64,000 bases of DNA from AC-32 sp963821495 (GCA_963821495.1 CAWGEA010000003.1:1426001-1490000); one strand, 5' to 3'; positions 40,679-49,745 are shown, counted from the stretch's first letter. Notes: generated from the sequence alone by a model not told the origin. Numbers and translations are program-made.

Positions 40679-40917
40679 TCCTCGGCGGGGTACGGCGACC
40701 CGTCCGGCCGCCGGTAGTGCGTCGTGGCGTGGCTGTTGCGCCCGAGCAGCTCCGTGTCGTCGTCGTAGCCGAAGAGCGCGACCGCGGCCGGGTTGACGAA
40801 GGTGAAGTTCCCGTCGTGGTCGACGATGTAGAGGCCGTCCGCGGTCTGCTCGGCGATTCGAAGCTGCGCGTCGTCTCCGACGGCCGTGGGGCCAGGGGAA
40901 CCGGAGCCGCTTGTCAA
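40677..40917 (-). pseudogene. N-terminal PAS part of the histidine kinase
   Basis: Runs from TTG at 40917 with a PAS core (LRIAEQTADGLYIVDHDGNF, NPAAVALFGYDDDTELLGRN) to YPAEECP, where the correct continuation (LLKPRTTGESV) switches frame. A run of three C that should be four, at 40673-40675 on the plus strand (GGG there), explains the break. It is best joined to the frame at 39359 as one gene. Confidence 0.7.
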
Positions 40918-40964
40918 GGGACGATTATTGCTCTCGCCCCGCGGGGTGGTCTAGCGTCCTGCCG

Positions 40965-41591
40965 ATGGACACGAGGGTGCTGCTCGTGGACGACCACGCG
41001 GTCGTGCGCGCAGGTATCCGGCTCGTGCTCGATCACGCCGACGGGATCGAGGTCGTCGGCGAGGCCGGCACCGAGGAGCGAGCGGTGGTGCTCGCGCGGG
41101 CACACCGTCCCGACGTGGTCGTCCTGGACGTCCTCCTCCCGGGCAAGGGCGGGATCGCGCTGATCGGCGACCTGCTCGAGGTCTCGCCCGCGAGCCGCGT
41201 GCTGATGCTGTCGTCGAGCGCCGAGCCGGCGACCGTGCAGAAGGCGATCGCCGCCGGCGCGACGGGCTACTCGGTCAAGCGCGCGACCGACACGGAGCTC
41301 GTGACGGCGGTGCAGACGGTCGCGCAGGGCTCGGCGTACGTGCACCCCGAGCTCGGCGCGAGCCTCGCGCTCTCGGGCCGCCAGCCCGCCGGCCCGCTCT
41401 CGCAGCGCGAGCTGGACGTCCTGCGGCTGGTGGCGCTCGGGCACACGAACCAGGAGATCGCCGCGCAGCTCACGATCTCGACGCCGACGACCGAGATGCA
41501 CCGCGCGAGCATCATGCGCAAGCTCCACCTCGACACGCGGGCGCAGCTCGTCAACTACGCGCTCGCAAACGGCTTGATCGGGCCCACGTAA
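40965..41591 (+). CDS. NarL-family response regulator
   Basis: 208 residues from ATG at 40965. Receiver domain with acidic LVDDH, phosphorylation Asp at about 55 (VVVLDVLLPGKGG) and Lys in GYSVKRATD, followed by a LuxR-type helix-turn-helix (LSQRELDVLRLVALGHTNQEIAAQL, TTEMHRASIMRKL). It is divergent from the PAS-GAF kinase gene (47-bp gap to the kinase start), the usual arrangement for a two-component pair. A 13-bp terminator follows directly. Confidence 0.93.
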   Translation: MDTRVLLVDDHAVVRAGIRLVLDHADGIEVVGEAGTEERAVVLARAHRPDVVVLDVLLPGKGGIALIGDLLEVSPASRVLMLSSSAEPATVQKAIAAGATGYSVKRATDTELVTAVQTVAQGSAYVHPELGASLALSGRQPAGPLSQRELDVLRLVALGHTNQEIAAQLTISTPTTEMHRASIMRKLHLDTRAQLVNYALANGLIGPT

Positions 41592-41594
41592 GCG

Positions 41595-41624
41595 GACAGG
41601 GCCCGCCGCGAGGCGGGCCCTGTC
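41595..41624 (+). terminator. bidirectional terminator
   Basis: GACAGGGCCCGCC and GGCGGGCCCTGTC form a perfect 13-bp stem around GCGA. It lies between the response regulator and the convergent propeller gene and can serve both. Confidence 0.85.
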
Positions 41625-41635
41625 GGAGCCGGCGG

Positions 41636-42595
41636 TTACCTAACCGCGAGGCTCGTCGACGACTGCCAGCTCGGGTTCGCCTTGTAGGCGCCGTCGAAGG
41701 TGATGCGCGTCGGCGGCGTGACGAACGGCATGGGCGGGGTCCGAGTCGTGAAGAGCTCGGTCGCCCCGGTCACGTCGCTCACGTACGCGAGCTGCCTGCC
41801 GTCGGGCGAGAACGCGGGGTGCGTCTCGGTGCCGACGTCGTAGGTGGCCTGCATCAGCCCGGTGCCGTCGGCGTTGACCAGCCAGACGTCCTGCGAGCCC
41901 AGGCGGTCGCTCGTGAACGCGACGCGGCTGCCGTCAGGCGACCACGTCGGATCCATGTCGCCGCCGTTGTGCAGGTTCGCGGTCAGCTGAACCGTCTTGC
42001 CGCTGGCCACGTCGAGCAGGTACAGCTGCGCGACGCCCCACGGCAGCCCGGTGCGGTAGAAGGCGACCGTGCGCCCGTCGGGCGAGACGGACGGCCCGAG
42101 GTTCTGGACGGGCGCATCCGTGTTCGTCAGCTTGAGGACCTTCGTGCCCGTCGCCGAGACGGCGTACAGGTCGAAGTTCCCGTCGCGGTTGCTGGTGAAG
42201 AAGACGAGGTTCCCTCTCGACCAGCTGGGGTGGCAGTTCCAGGTCCCACGGGAGGCGCCGGGGAGCAGCGAGTGGAGCTGCTGCGTCCCGTCGGCGCGGA
42301 CGACCATCAGGTCGGCGCCGCCCTTCGTGTACTGGCGCTCGAAGGCGACGTAGTCGCCGCCGGGAGACCACACCGGCTGCACGTCGGCCCTGACGTCGAT
42401 CGTTTTGTCATGTGTGAGGTTGAGCACGTTCTTGGCGTCCAGCGAGTAGATGTCCGACTGGCCGTCCCACGTGCTCGTGTAGGCGATCTTGCCGTCGATC
42501 GGGGTCGGGGCCGGGGTCGGCGCCGAGCCCGCGCCTGCGGGCAGCGCGCCGAGCGCAGCCGCGGCGGCGAACGCGACCGCCCATCGCAGCTTCAT
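41636..42595 (-). CDS. Exported TolB-like WD40/PD40 propeller protein
   Basis: 319 residues from ATG at 42595, AGGAGG 8 bp upstream (a GTG at 42604 overlaps the site). Signal peptide at residues 1-26 (AFAAAAALGALPAGAGSA). Then about five TolB-type blades with the repeat form WSPDGSRVAFTSDRLGSQDVWLVNADG and PSVSPDGRTVAFYRTG. It should lie outside the membrane and act as a protein- or ligand-binding propeller, as in the Tol system, but no Tol genes are near. The region 42596-42842 holds its promoter and nothing else that I can support. Confidence 0.88.
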   Translation of the reverse strand: MKLRWAVAFAAAAALGALPAGAGSAPTPAPTPIDGKIAYTSTWDGQSDIYSLDAKNVLNLTHDKTIDVRADVQPVWSPGGDYVAFERQYTKGGADLMVVRADGTQQLHSLLPGASRGTWNCHPSWSRGNLVFFTSNRDGNFDLYAVSATGTKVLKLTNTDAPVQNLGPSVSPDGRTVAFYRTGLPWGVAQLYLLDVASGKTVQLTANLHNGGDMDPTWSPDGSRVAFTSDRLGSQDVWLVNADGTGLMQATYDVGTETHPAFSPDGRQLAYVSDVTGATELFTTRTPPMPFVTPPTRITFDGAYKANPSWQSSTSLAVR

Positions 42596-42842
42596 AGTGT
42601 CCACCTCCTAGGGGGGTTGCCGAACCACCCTCTCGCGCGCGGGCGCCGTGGCCATCGGGGTCGGGCCTGGTCGCGGTCAGGCCGTTCCCGCACGGACGGT
42701 CCGTGGAAACGCGTACGGCTCTAGCGCAGCTCGGCGATCAGCACGGGTGCGCTGTCAAGGAGCGGTCGGTTGCCCGAGAGCGTTCCGTGGACGAGCTGTT
42801 ACGGGACCTCTGCCCACGGGCGCGCCGTCGTCCTCGGCGTGC

Positions 42843-45209
42843 TCACTGCCGGGCCATGGCGATCTTCAGGCGCTCGTCCGGCGTGATCAGGTGGTCCGAG
42901 TCCTCCGCGTCGTCGCCGAGGTCGATCTCGACCCAGCGCACCCGCCCGTTGAAGGCGAGCTCGCCTGCCTCTAGGTCGTCCGTGACGGGAGTGGCGCTGT
43001 CGGAGCCGAGGTCGAGGGTTTCGTCCGCCGAGAAGAGCATCGGCACGGTCCCGTCGACCCGGCCCTCTCCGACCTTGTTGCCGTCGACGTACAGCGACGC
43101 GGTGCCGCCCTTGCCGAGGCCGCCGCCGTCGTAGGCGAACTCGAGCCGCACCTGGTGCTTGCCCGGGGAGAGGGGCTCCTCGCCGTGGACTGTGAAGCGC
43201 TGCAGGCCGAAGAGGTTGTAGCAGTACGCCGGCTTGCCGTCCTTGGCATAGAGGCTCCACCCGCCGAAGGCGCCGCCCTGCGCGACGATCACGCCCGTGG
43301 TTCCGTCCTCGGGAGCGACGATCTCCGCAGTGACCGAGTACGACTTGTTCTTGGTCACGACGATCGAGTTCTCGGTCAGGCGCTTCATGCCACCGAAGAG
43401 CAGCTGGCGGTTGCCCTGCACGAGCTGCGGCCGGCCGGCGAGGTCGGGGTTGAAGCGTTCCGCCCGCCGGTCGTCGAGCGGTAGCACGTTGTACTTCGCC
43501 GCCTCGATCAGGAACAGGGTCTGCAACTCGTGCAGCTTCTCGGGCTGCTCCTTGGAGACATCGTTCGCCTGCGTCCAGTCTTCGGGCGCGTAGAGCTCCC
43601 AGACGTCCTCGTCCAGGAGCGGCATCTCCGAGGTCATGTCCCAGGGCACGCTGTGGCGCGTGACCGCGGTCCAGCCCTGGTGGTAGATGCCGCGGTTGCA
43701 GAACATCTCGAAGTACTGGGTCTCGCGCCGCTCCGGCGCAGCGGCGTCGCCGAACGTCGGCTCCATCGAGACGCCGTGCAGCGGCATCTGCTGGATGCCG
43801 TGGACGAAGCTCGGCTCCGGGATCCCGGCGACGTCGAGCACGGTCGCTGCCACGTCGATCACATGGTGGAACTGCGGGCGAACTTCGCCCTTGGCCTTGA
43901 AGCGGCTCGGCCAGTGCACGATCGCGCCGTTCCGCGTCCCGCCCCAGTGCGAGGCGACCTGCTTCGTCCACTGGTAGGGCGTGTCCATCGCGTGCGCCCA
44001 GGCCACCGAGTAGTGGTTGTACGCCTTCGGCGTGCCGAAGTCGTCGATCCGGGCGGTCATGAAGTCGACCGTCTCGAGGCCGGCGGCGCCGTTGAGGACG
44101 ACCAGCTCGTTGAAGCAGCCGTTCGGGGTTCCCTCGGCCGAGGCGCCGTTGTCGCCGACGATCACGTAGACGAGTGTGTCGTCGAGCAGCTCGAGCTCGT
44201 CGAGCGCGTCGATCACGCGGCCGACGTGGTGGTCGGTGTGCTCCATGAAGCCCGCGTAGACCTCCATTTGGCGGGCGAAGATCGGCTTCATCTCGTCCGG
44301 CGTCTCGTCCCAGGCGGGGATCTCCTTCGGCCGCGCGGTCAGCTCTGCGTCCTGCGGGACGACGCCGAGCTCCTTCTGGCGCGCGAGCGTCTCCTCGCGG
44401 AGGGCGTCCCAGCCCTGGTCGAACTTGCCCTTGTACTTGGCCGACCATTCGGCCGGGACATGGTGCGGGGCGTGCGTCGCGCCCGGCGCGTAGTAGACGA
44501 AGAACGGCTTGTCCGGCATCAGCGCCTTCTGCTGGCGGATCCAGTCGATCGCGTGGTCGGTCATGTCCTCGGTGAAGTGGTAGCCCTCATCCGGCGTCCG
44601 GTCCGGCTCGACCGGCACGGTGCCGTCGTAGAGCGCGGGCGCGTACTGGTTCGTCTCGCCGCCGAGGAAGCCGTAGAAGTGCTCGAAGCCGCCGCCCCCG
44701 GTCGGCCACGCGTCGAAGGGCCCCAGCGGGCTCGTCTCCCAGACGGGCACCTCGTGGCACTTGCCGAACTGCGCCGTCGAGTAGCCGTTCAGCTTCAGCG
44801 TCTCCGCCAGCGGCGCCGCCGTCTTCGGCCGGATCGAGTTGTATCCGGGCGCGGAGGTGGCGATCTCCGTGATCCCGCCCATGCCGACGGCATGGTGATT
44901 GCGACCGGTGAGCAGGGCCTGCCTCGTCGGCGAGCACAGCGCCGTGGTGTGGAAGCGGTTGTACCTGAGCCCGTTCGCCGCGAGCCGCTCGAAATTCGGC
45001 GTCTGGCACGGCCCGCCGAAGGCGCTCGACGACCCGAAGCCGGCGTCGTCGAGCAGCACGATCAGCACGTTCGGCGCACCTTCCGGCGGCCGCAGCGGCT
45101 CGATCGGCGGGAAGCTCGTGTCCGGGCTCTTGGCGTCGTAGGTCGTGACGCCGACGAAGTTCGGGTCGGGAATCGGCAGGACGCTGCGTTGTGGCTCGGA
45201 CTTCGCCAT
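42843..45209 (-). CDS. Arylsulfatase-family sulfatase
   Basis: 788 residues from ATG at 45209, GGGAGG 8 bp upstream. The sulfatase domain shows metal-binding VLIVLLDDAGFG and the formylglycine motif CSPTRQALLTG (Cys about 92), which must be modified for activity. Residues about 590-760 form a second domain (SIVVTKNKSYSVTAEI, ASLYVDGNKVGEG) resembling a lectin-like jelly roll. It hydrolyses sulfate esters. No signal peptide is visible, so it should be cytoplasmic, and no modifying enzyme lies nearby. It is divergent from the small protein at 45343. Confidence 0.92.
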   Translation of the reverse strand: MAKSEPQRSVLPIPDPNFVGVTTYDAKSPDTSFPPIEPLRPPEGAPNVLIVLLDDAGFGSSSAFGGPCQTPNFERLAANGLRYNRFHTTALCSPTRQALLTGRNHHAVGMGGITEIATSAPGYNSIRPKTAAPLAETLKLNGYSTAQFGKCHEVPVWETSPLGPFDAWPTGGGGFEHFYGFLGGETNQYAPALYDGTVPVEPDRTPDEGYHFTEDMTDHAIDWIRQQKALMPDKPFFVYYAPGATHAPHHVPAEWSAKYKGKFDQGWDALREETLARQKELGVVPQDAELTARPKEIPAWDETPDEMKPIFARQMEVYAGFMEHTDHHVGRVIDALDELELLDDTLVYVIVGDNGASAEGTPNGCFNELVVLNGAAGLETVDFMTARIDDFGTPKAYNHYSVAWAHAMDTPYQWTKQVASHWGGTRNGAIVHWPSRFKAKGEVRPQFHHVIDVAATVLDVAGIPEPSFVHGIQQMPLHGVSMEPTFGDAAAPERRETQYFEMFCNRGIYHQGWTAVTRHSVPWDMTSEMPLLDEDVWELYAPEDWTQANDVSKEQPEKLHELQTLFLIEAAKYNVLPLDDRRAERFNPDLAGRPQLVQGNRQLLFGGMKRLTENSIVVTKNKSYSVTAEIVAPEDGTTGVIVAQGGAFGGWSLYAKDGKPAYCYNLFGLQRFTVHGEEPLSPGKHQVRLEFAYDGGGLGKGGTASLYVDGNKVGEGRVDGTVPMLFSADETLDLGSDSATPVTDDLEAGELAFNGRVRWVEIDLGDDAEDSDHLITPDERLKIAMARQ

Positions 45210-45342
45210 TCGGGATCCTCCCGGGGCAGGGAAACGGGGTCGGGAGCAAGTCTGCGGCCCTCGAGCGAGCCGGTCATCGCCCCATGTGTACGAAGCAGCG
45301 CCGTGAAGCGTTGCCGGCCGTCGCCGGCGGCACACTGAGCAG

Positions 45343-45633
45343 ATGAGCGAGCCCTGGACGCCCAAACTGTCGGTCAGGGAAGTCGGCGGACGCTGCCGCC
45401 TCTGCCTCGGCGGTCAGGTTCAAGGCGAGGGCGCGACGCTGCAGGAGGCGGCCGACGACCTCGTCAGGCGGCTCCTCGCGCTCGCGATGTCGCTGCGCTC
45501 GCAGGCCGGCTTCCGGATCAGCCCGGACGTGCCGGGTGTCGACCTCCGCTGGTTCGAGTTCCTCTACGAACTCGGCGCAATCGCTGCGCGCGGCGAGGAC
45601 ATCCGGGAGCGAGTCTTCGAGCGCGCGGCCTAG
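45343..45633 (+). CDS. Small uncharacterised protein
   Basis: 96 residues, not recognised. Starts MSEPWTPKLSVREVGGRCRLC and has a helical middle (LQEAADDLVRRLLALAMSLR) and an acidic C-terminus. The beginning resembles HicB-like folds loosely, but I would not name it. No signal peptide or membrane segment. It is followed after 105 bp by the cupredoxin lipoprotein gene in the same direction. Confidence 0.65.
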   Translation: MSEPWTPKLSVREVGGRCRLCLGGQVQGEGATLQEAADDLVRRLLALAMSLRSQAGFRISPDVPGVDLRWFEFLYELGAIAARGEDIRERVFERAA

Positions 45634-45738
45634 GGCCGGCCCGTTCCAGGCGCCGGACGTCTTCTCGTCTGTCAAGGCGAATCCATGCGCAGACGGGGGC
45701 CGTACCTCCTTCCATATGCGCGCAAGAGGGAGGCTTCG

Positions 45739-46281
45739 ATGAAACGGCTCGCAGCGGTTGCCCTGCTCGTGCTCGTGGCCGGAGTGTTGGCGGGCTGCGG
45801 CTCCAGCTCCAGCTCCAGCAGCTCGAGCGGGAGCACGGAGAGCGGCGGCAGCAGCGGTGGCGGCGGCGGCGGCGGCCAGAAGGTGATCGCCGGCGTCCAG
45901 GCGAACGACCACGGCACGAAGGCGGTCGAGGACAGCGGCAAGACCGAGGTCGAGCTCGACGACTTCTACTTCAGCCCGACCGTGCTCCAGGGCAAACCGG
46001 GCGAGAAGGTCACGCTCGAGCTCAAGAACGAGGGCAAGGTGGAGCACACGTTCACGATCGACACGCAGAACATCGACCAGGATCTGCAGCCGGGCGCCGA
46101 CGCGACGGTGACCGTGACCATCCCGAAGTCGGGAGCGATCTCGTTCTACTGCAAGTTCCACAAGAGCTCGGGGATGGCCGGCGCGCTCGCGGTCACCGGC
46201 CAGACGGGCGGCACCGGCGGCATGACCGGCACCGGGACGACCACCGACAACAATGGAAAGGGCGGGTCCGGCGGCTACTGA
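45739..46281 (+). CDS. Cupredoxin lipoprotein
   Basis: 180 residues from ATG at 45739 with a GGGAGG site 7 bp upstream. A lipoprotein signal (ALLVLVAGVLAGC, Cys about 20) is followed by a Ser/Gly-only linker of some 25 residues, then a cupredoxin domain with copper ligands His in VEHTFTID and Cys, His and Met in FYCKFHKSSGM. The C-terminus is Gly/Thr-rich. It should be anchored outside the membrane as an electron carrier or copper binder. An ECF-type sigma factor gene follows after 38 bp, like the pair at 25252-26177. Confidence 0.9.
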   Translation: MKRLAAVALLVLVAGVLAGCGSSSSSSSSSGSTESGGSSGGGGGGGQKVIAGVQANDHGTKAVEDSGKTEVELDDFYFSPTVLQGKPGEKVTLELKNEGKVEHTFTIDTQNIDQDLQPGADATVTVTIPKSGAISFYCKFHKSSGMAGALAVTGQTGGTGGMTGTGTTTDNNGKGGSGGY

Positions 46282-46319
46282 GCGATGAGTTCTCGGCCGC
46301 TGCGCCGTCCTTGCCTAGG

Positions 46320-47291
46320 ATGGCGGTCGTGGAACGGTCGACGCTCGAGCAGACCCGGGCCTTCGGCGAGCTGGAACAGCACCGGCGCGAGCTGACGGCG
46401 CACTGCTACCGCATGCTCGGCTCGCCCTTCGAGGCCGAGGACGCCGTCCAGGAGACGCTGCTGCGGGCCTGGAAGAACCTCGACCGCTTCGAGGGCCGCT
46501 CGGCGCTGCGCTCCTGGCTGTACCGGATCGCGACCAACGTCTGCCTCGACATGCTCGAGGGGCGCGAGCGACGCGCGCGGCCGATGGATTTCGGGCCGGC
46601 CGGCGAGCCGATCGTCGAGAACCTGCGCACACCCGAGGTGCCCTGGCTGCAGCCGGTTCCGGACTCGCTCGTCGCCGATCCGGCCGAGACCGTCGCCTCG
46701 CGCGACACGATCCGGCTCGCCTTCGTCGCGGCGCTGCAGCACCTGCCGCCCCGGCAGCGCGCGGTGCTGATCCTCTGCGAGGTGCTGCGCTGGCGCGCGA
46801 GCGAGGTCGCGGAGCTGTTGGAGACGAGCGTGGCCTCCGTCAACAGCGCCCTGCAGCGGGCGCGCGCGACGCTCGAGCAGACCGAGCTCTCGCCGGAGTC
46901 GAGCTTCGAGGAGCCCGACCGCGAGCTGCTCGAGCGCTACGTCAAGGCGTTCGAGGCCTACGACTTCGACGCCCTGACCGAGCTGATCCACGAGGACGCG
47001 ACGCAGTCGATGCCGCCGTACGACCTCTGGCTGAGCGGCCGCGCCGACATCTTCACCTGGTGGGCTGGCCCGGGGATCGGCTGCAAGGGCTCGCGGGTGA
47101 TCGCGACCACCTCTGCCAACGGCTCGCCCGCGTTCGGCCAGTACAAGCCGAGCGAGTCCGGCGACGGCTACGAGCCGTGGGCGCTGCAGGTGCTCGAGCT
47201 CTCAGCCGGCGGGATCGCCGAGCTCACGTTCTTCCTCGACACCGAGACGCTCTTCCCGCTCTTCGGTTTGCCGCCCGGACTCGACGCGTAG
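46320..47291 (+). CDS. ECF sigma factor with SnoaL-like C-terminal domain
   Basis: 323 residues from ATG at 46320. Sigma region 2 (LTAHCYRMLGSPFEAEDAVQETLLRAWKNL) and region 4 (LPPRQRAVLILCEVLRWRASEVAELLETSVASVNSALQRARATL) are present, and residues about 205-323 form a SnoaL-like barrel (YVKAFEAYDFDALTELIHEDATQSMPP, FTWWAGPG). That is the plan of SigJ/ECF41-type factors, where the extra domain controls activity. No anti-sigma factor is needed in this group. The end overlaps the convergent STAS gene by 90 bp. Confidence 0.92.
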   Translation: MAVVERSTLEQTRAFGELEQHRRELTAHCYRMLGSPFEAEDAVQETLLRAWKNLDRFEGRSALRSWLYRIATNVCLDMLEGRERRARPMDFGPAGEPIVENLRTPEVPWLQPVPDSLVADPAETVASRDTIRLAFVAALQHLPPRQRAVLILCEVLRWRASEVAELLETSVASVNSALQRARATLEQTELSPESSFEEPDRELLERYVKAFEAYDFDALTELIHEDATQSMPPYDLWLSGRADIFTWWAGPGIGCKGSRVIATTSANGSPAFGQYKPSESGDGYEPWALQVLELSAGGIAELTFFLDTETLFPLFGLPPGLDA

Positions 47292-47462
47292 CACCTCCTC
47301 GAGGCCCGTGAACGTGATCAGGCAGCACAGCTCGCGCGACGCGTGGCACAGGCGCAACTCGAGGCCCACGCGCCTCGCCGCGAGCTCGAGCCGCGCTAGT
47401 GCGTCCACCGCCGCCGCGTCGGCGGGCAGCGCGCGGACGTCGCAGGTGAGTCGCTGCATCAT
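47202..47462 (-). CDS. Small STAS-domain protein
   Basis: 86 residues from ATG at 47462 (two adjacent ATG). The STAS pattern is clear in VDALARLELAARRVGLELRLCHASRELCCLITFTGLEEVLRVES, as in anti-sigma-antagonist-like single-domain proteins of actinobacteria. The phosphorylatable Ser is not obvious, so it may bind a ligand or partner without phosphorylation. It overlaps the end of the SigJ-like gene by 90 bp on the other strand. It is divergent from the DHA2 gene at 47567. Confidence 0.75.
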   Translation of the reverse strand: MMQRLTCDVRALPADAAAVDALARLELAARRVGLELRLCHASRELCCLITFTGLEEVLRVESGRQTEEREERLGVEEERELGDPAG

Positions 47463-47566
47463 GAGACAAGACGGTCTTGCGGGCCGGAACTCATCGGAGG
47501 CGGTCGGCCGATGATTTCGGCGAGCGTGGGAAGTCGAACTAGCGTGAACACGTTCGAAAGGAGCCA

Positions 47567-49015
47567 ATGAGCCTCGACCGCCGCACCCGCTGGCTTGCCC
47601 TCTACGTCCTCTGCCTCGGCGACCTGATGATCGTCCTCGACGCGACGATCGTGAACGTCGCGCTGCCCTCGATCCGCGCCGACCTCGGCTTCACCGAGGA
47701 GTCGCTTGCGTGGGTGGTGAACGCCTACCTGCTCACCTTCGGCGGCTTCCTGCTGCTCGGCGGCCGGCTGGGAGACCTGTTCGGGCACCGACGGCTCTTC
47801 CTCGGCGGGATCGCGCTCTTCACGCTGGCCTCGCTCGCGTGCGGGCTCTCGGGCTCGCAGGGGCTGCTGATCGCGGCGCGCTCGGTGCAGGGGCTCGGCG
47901 GCGCCGTCGTCTCGGCGGTGGCGCTCTCGCTGCTGCTGCTGCTGTTCCAGGATCCGGTCGAGCGCACGAAGGCGATGGGCTTCTTCGGATTCGTGCTGGC
48001 GGGCGGCGGCAGCATCGGGGTGCTGCTCGGCGGCGTCCTCACCGACGCGCTCAGCTGGCACTGGATCTTCCTGGTCAACATCCCCGTCGGGATCGCGGTG
48101 TTCGCGCTCTGCCTGCCGCTCCTGCCGGCCGACGGAGAGCGCGGCGAGGGTGCGCGCGGCCGCGTCGACGTGGCAGGCGCGGTAACGGTGACCGCGGCTC
48201 TGATGCTCGCCGTCTACGCGATCGTGAACGGCAACAGCTCCGGCTGGCTTTCGGCGCAGACGCTCGGCCTGCTCGCGGCCGCGGTCGTGCTGCTGGGCGT
48301 CTTCCTCGCGATCGAGCTGCGCGTCTCCGCGCCGCTCGTGCCGCTGCGGCTGTTCCGGCTGCGCAACCTCGCGGTCGCGAACGGCGTCGGGATCCTCTGG
48401 TCGGCCGGGATGTTCGCCTGGTTCTTCTTCGCCGCGCAGTACCTGGGCCTCGTACTCGGCTACGACCCGCTGCACGTCGGGCTCGCCTTCCTGCCGGCGA
48501 ACCTGATCATGGGCGCGTTCTCGCTCGGGCTCTCCGCCCGTCTCGTGGTGCGCTTCGGGACGCGCCTGCCGATCGGCGTGGGCATGGGCCTCGTCTCGCT
48601 CGGGCTGCTGCTGTTCGCGCGCGCGCCGGTCGACGGCAGCTTCCTCGTCGACGTCCTGCCGACGATGGTCATCCTCGGGATCGGCGTCGGGATGGCGATG
48701 AACCCGGTCCTGATGGCGGCGATGAGCGACGTCGAGCCGAGCGAGTCGGGGCTCGCGTCGGGGGTCGTGAACACCGGCTTCATGATGGGCGGCGCGCTGG
48801 GGCTCGCCGTTCTCGCGAGCCTCGCAGCCTGGCGCACGGGCAGCGTCGACGCCACGGGAGCCGCTGCGCTCAACGACGGCTACCAGCTCGCGTTCCTCGT
48901 GGGGGCGATCTTCGCGGCGCTCGCGTCCGGCCTCGCGCTCGTGCTCCTGCGCGACCGGTCGCTGCAGCCGCACGGCGAGGGCGCAACCGCCCTGGCCGGC
49001 GCCGAGGCCGAGTAG
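47567..49015 (+). CDS. DHA2-family MFS drug transporter
   Basis: 482 residues, ATG after an AAAGGAG site. About 14 helices; MFS motif A is GRLGDLFGHRRLFLGG and the exporter block LSWHWIFLVNIPVGIAVF. It should export hydrophobic compounds by proton antiport. The leader contains GAACACGTTC (47541-47550), a small inverted repeat that could bind a repressor, but no repressor gene is adjacent. The next gene, an FNR-like reductase, starts 22 bp downstream. Confidence 0.93.
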   Translation: MSLDRRTRWLALYVLCLGDLMIVLDATIVNVALPSIRADLGFTEESLAWVVNAYLLTFGGFLLLGGRLGDLFGHRRLFLGGIALFTLASLACGLSGSQGLLIAARSVQGLGGAVVSAVALSLLLLLFQDPVERTKAMGFFGFVLAGGGSIGVLLGGVLTDALSWHWIFLVNIPVGIAVFALCLPLLPADGERGEGARGRVDVAGAVTVTAALMLAVYAIVNGNSSGWLSAQTLGLLAAAVVLLGVFLAIELRVSAPLVPLRLFRLRNLAVANGVGILWSAGMFAWFFFAAQYLGLVLGYDPLHVGLAFLPANLIMGAFSLGLSARLVVRFGTRLPIGVGMGLVSLGLLLFARAPVDGSFLVDVLPTMVILGIGVGMAMNPVLMAAMSDVEPSESGLASGVVNTGFMMGGALGLAVLASLAAWRTGSVDATGAAALNDGYQLAFLVGAIFAALASGLALVLLRDRSLQPHGEGATALAGAEAE

Positions 49016-49037
49016 CGCAACCCTGTAGCCTCCGGGC

Positions 49038-49745
49038 GTGCGCGCGCTCGTCAAGGAGAAGCGGGAGGTCGCGAAGGGCACGCTGCTCGTCGTCTTCGAC
49101 CTCGAGGGCGAGCAGTTCGACTTCCGGCCGGGCCAGTACTTCTGGGTCGAGCTGCTCGACTCGCCGTACGAGGACGAGAAGGGCCTGCGCCGCCACATCT
49201 CCATCGTCACCTCACCGACCGAGCGCGGGGTGCTCGGCCTGTGCACTCGCCTGCGCGACACGGCGTTCAAGAAGACGCTGGCCGAGCTCGAGGTCGGCGA
49301 CGAGGTCGAGGTCGAGCCGCCGAAGGGCGACTTCGTCCTGCCGGAGGACGCGAGCCGGTCGTACGTCTTCGTCGCGGGCGGGATCGGCATCACCGTCTTC
49401 CGCTCGATGCTGCGCTACATCGCCGACACCGGCGAGCCCTACGGCGTGACGCTCGTCTACTCGAACCGCGACCGCGAGTCGACGCCGTTCCTCGATGAGC
49501 TGCAGGAGCTCGAGCGCACGCTGCCCGGGTTCCAGCTCGTGCTGACGATGACCGACGACGAGGGCTGGGACGGCGAGACGAGGCGCGTCGGCGCGGAGCT
49601 GCTGCGCGACCACCTCGGCGACCTCGCCCCCCGGACGTACCTCGTTGCAGGCCCCCCGCCGATGGTCGAGTCGGTCGTCGAGGCGCTCGCCGGGGCCGGC
49701 GTGCCGGAGGAGCAGGTGCTCCCCTCGCGCTTCAGCGGCTACTAG
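49038..49745 (+). CDS. FNR-like FAD/NAD(P) reductase
   Basis: 235 residues, GTG start. The FAD domain has RRHISIVTSP and a downstream GDFVLP; the nucleotide domain has VFVAGGIGITVFRSMLRY and YLVAGPPPMVESVVEAL, and the chain ends SRFSGY, the usual family ending. It transfers electrons between NAD(P)H and an unknown partner (ferredoxin, heme or an oxygenase). It has no ferredoxin domain of its own. Soluble. It follows the DHA2 gene by 22 bp and precedes the ZIP gene by 26 bp, so the three may be one transcript. Confidence 0.9.
   Translation: MRALVKEKREVAKGTLLVVFDLEGEQFDFRPGQYFWVELLDSPYEDEKGLRRHISIVTSPTERGVLGLCTRLRDTAFKKTLAELEVGDEVEVEPPKGDFVLPEDASRSYVFVAGGIGITVFRSMLRYIADTGEPYGVTLVYSNRDRESTPFLDELQELERTLPGFQLVLTMTDDEGWDGETRRVGAELLRDHLGDLAPRTYLVAGPPPMVESVVEALAGAGVPEEQVLPSRFSGY

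Noticed and set aside
45796..45877. Repeated AGC/TCC and GGC triplets as a possible tandem-repeat element
   Set aside because: They encode the Ser/Gly linker of the cupredoxin lipoprotein, a common spacer after a lipobox.
47459..49393. Minus-strand open frame of 644 codons over the second DHA2 gene
   Set aside because: Antisense shadow; the plus-strand frame has clear MFS motifs.
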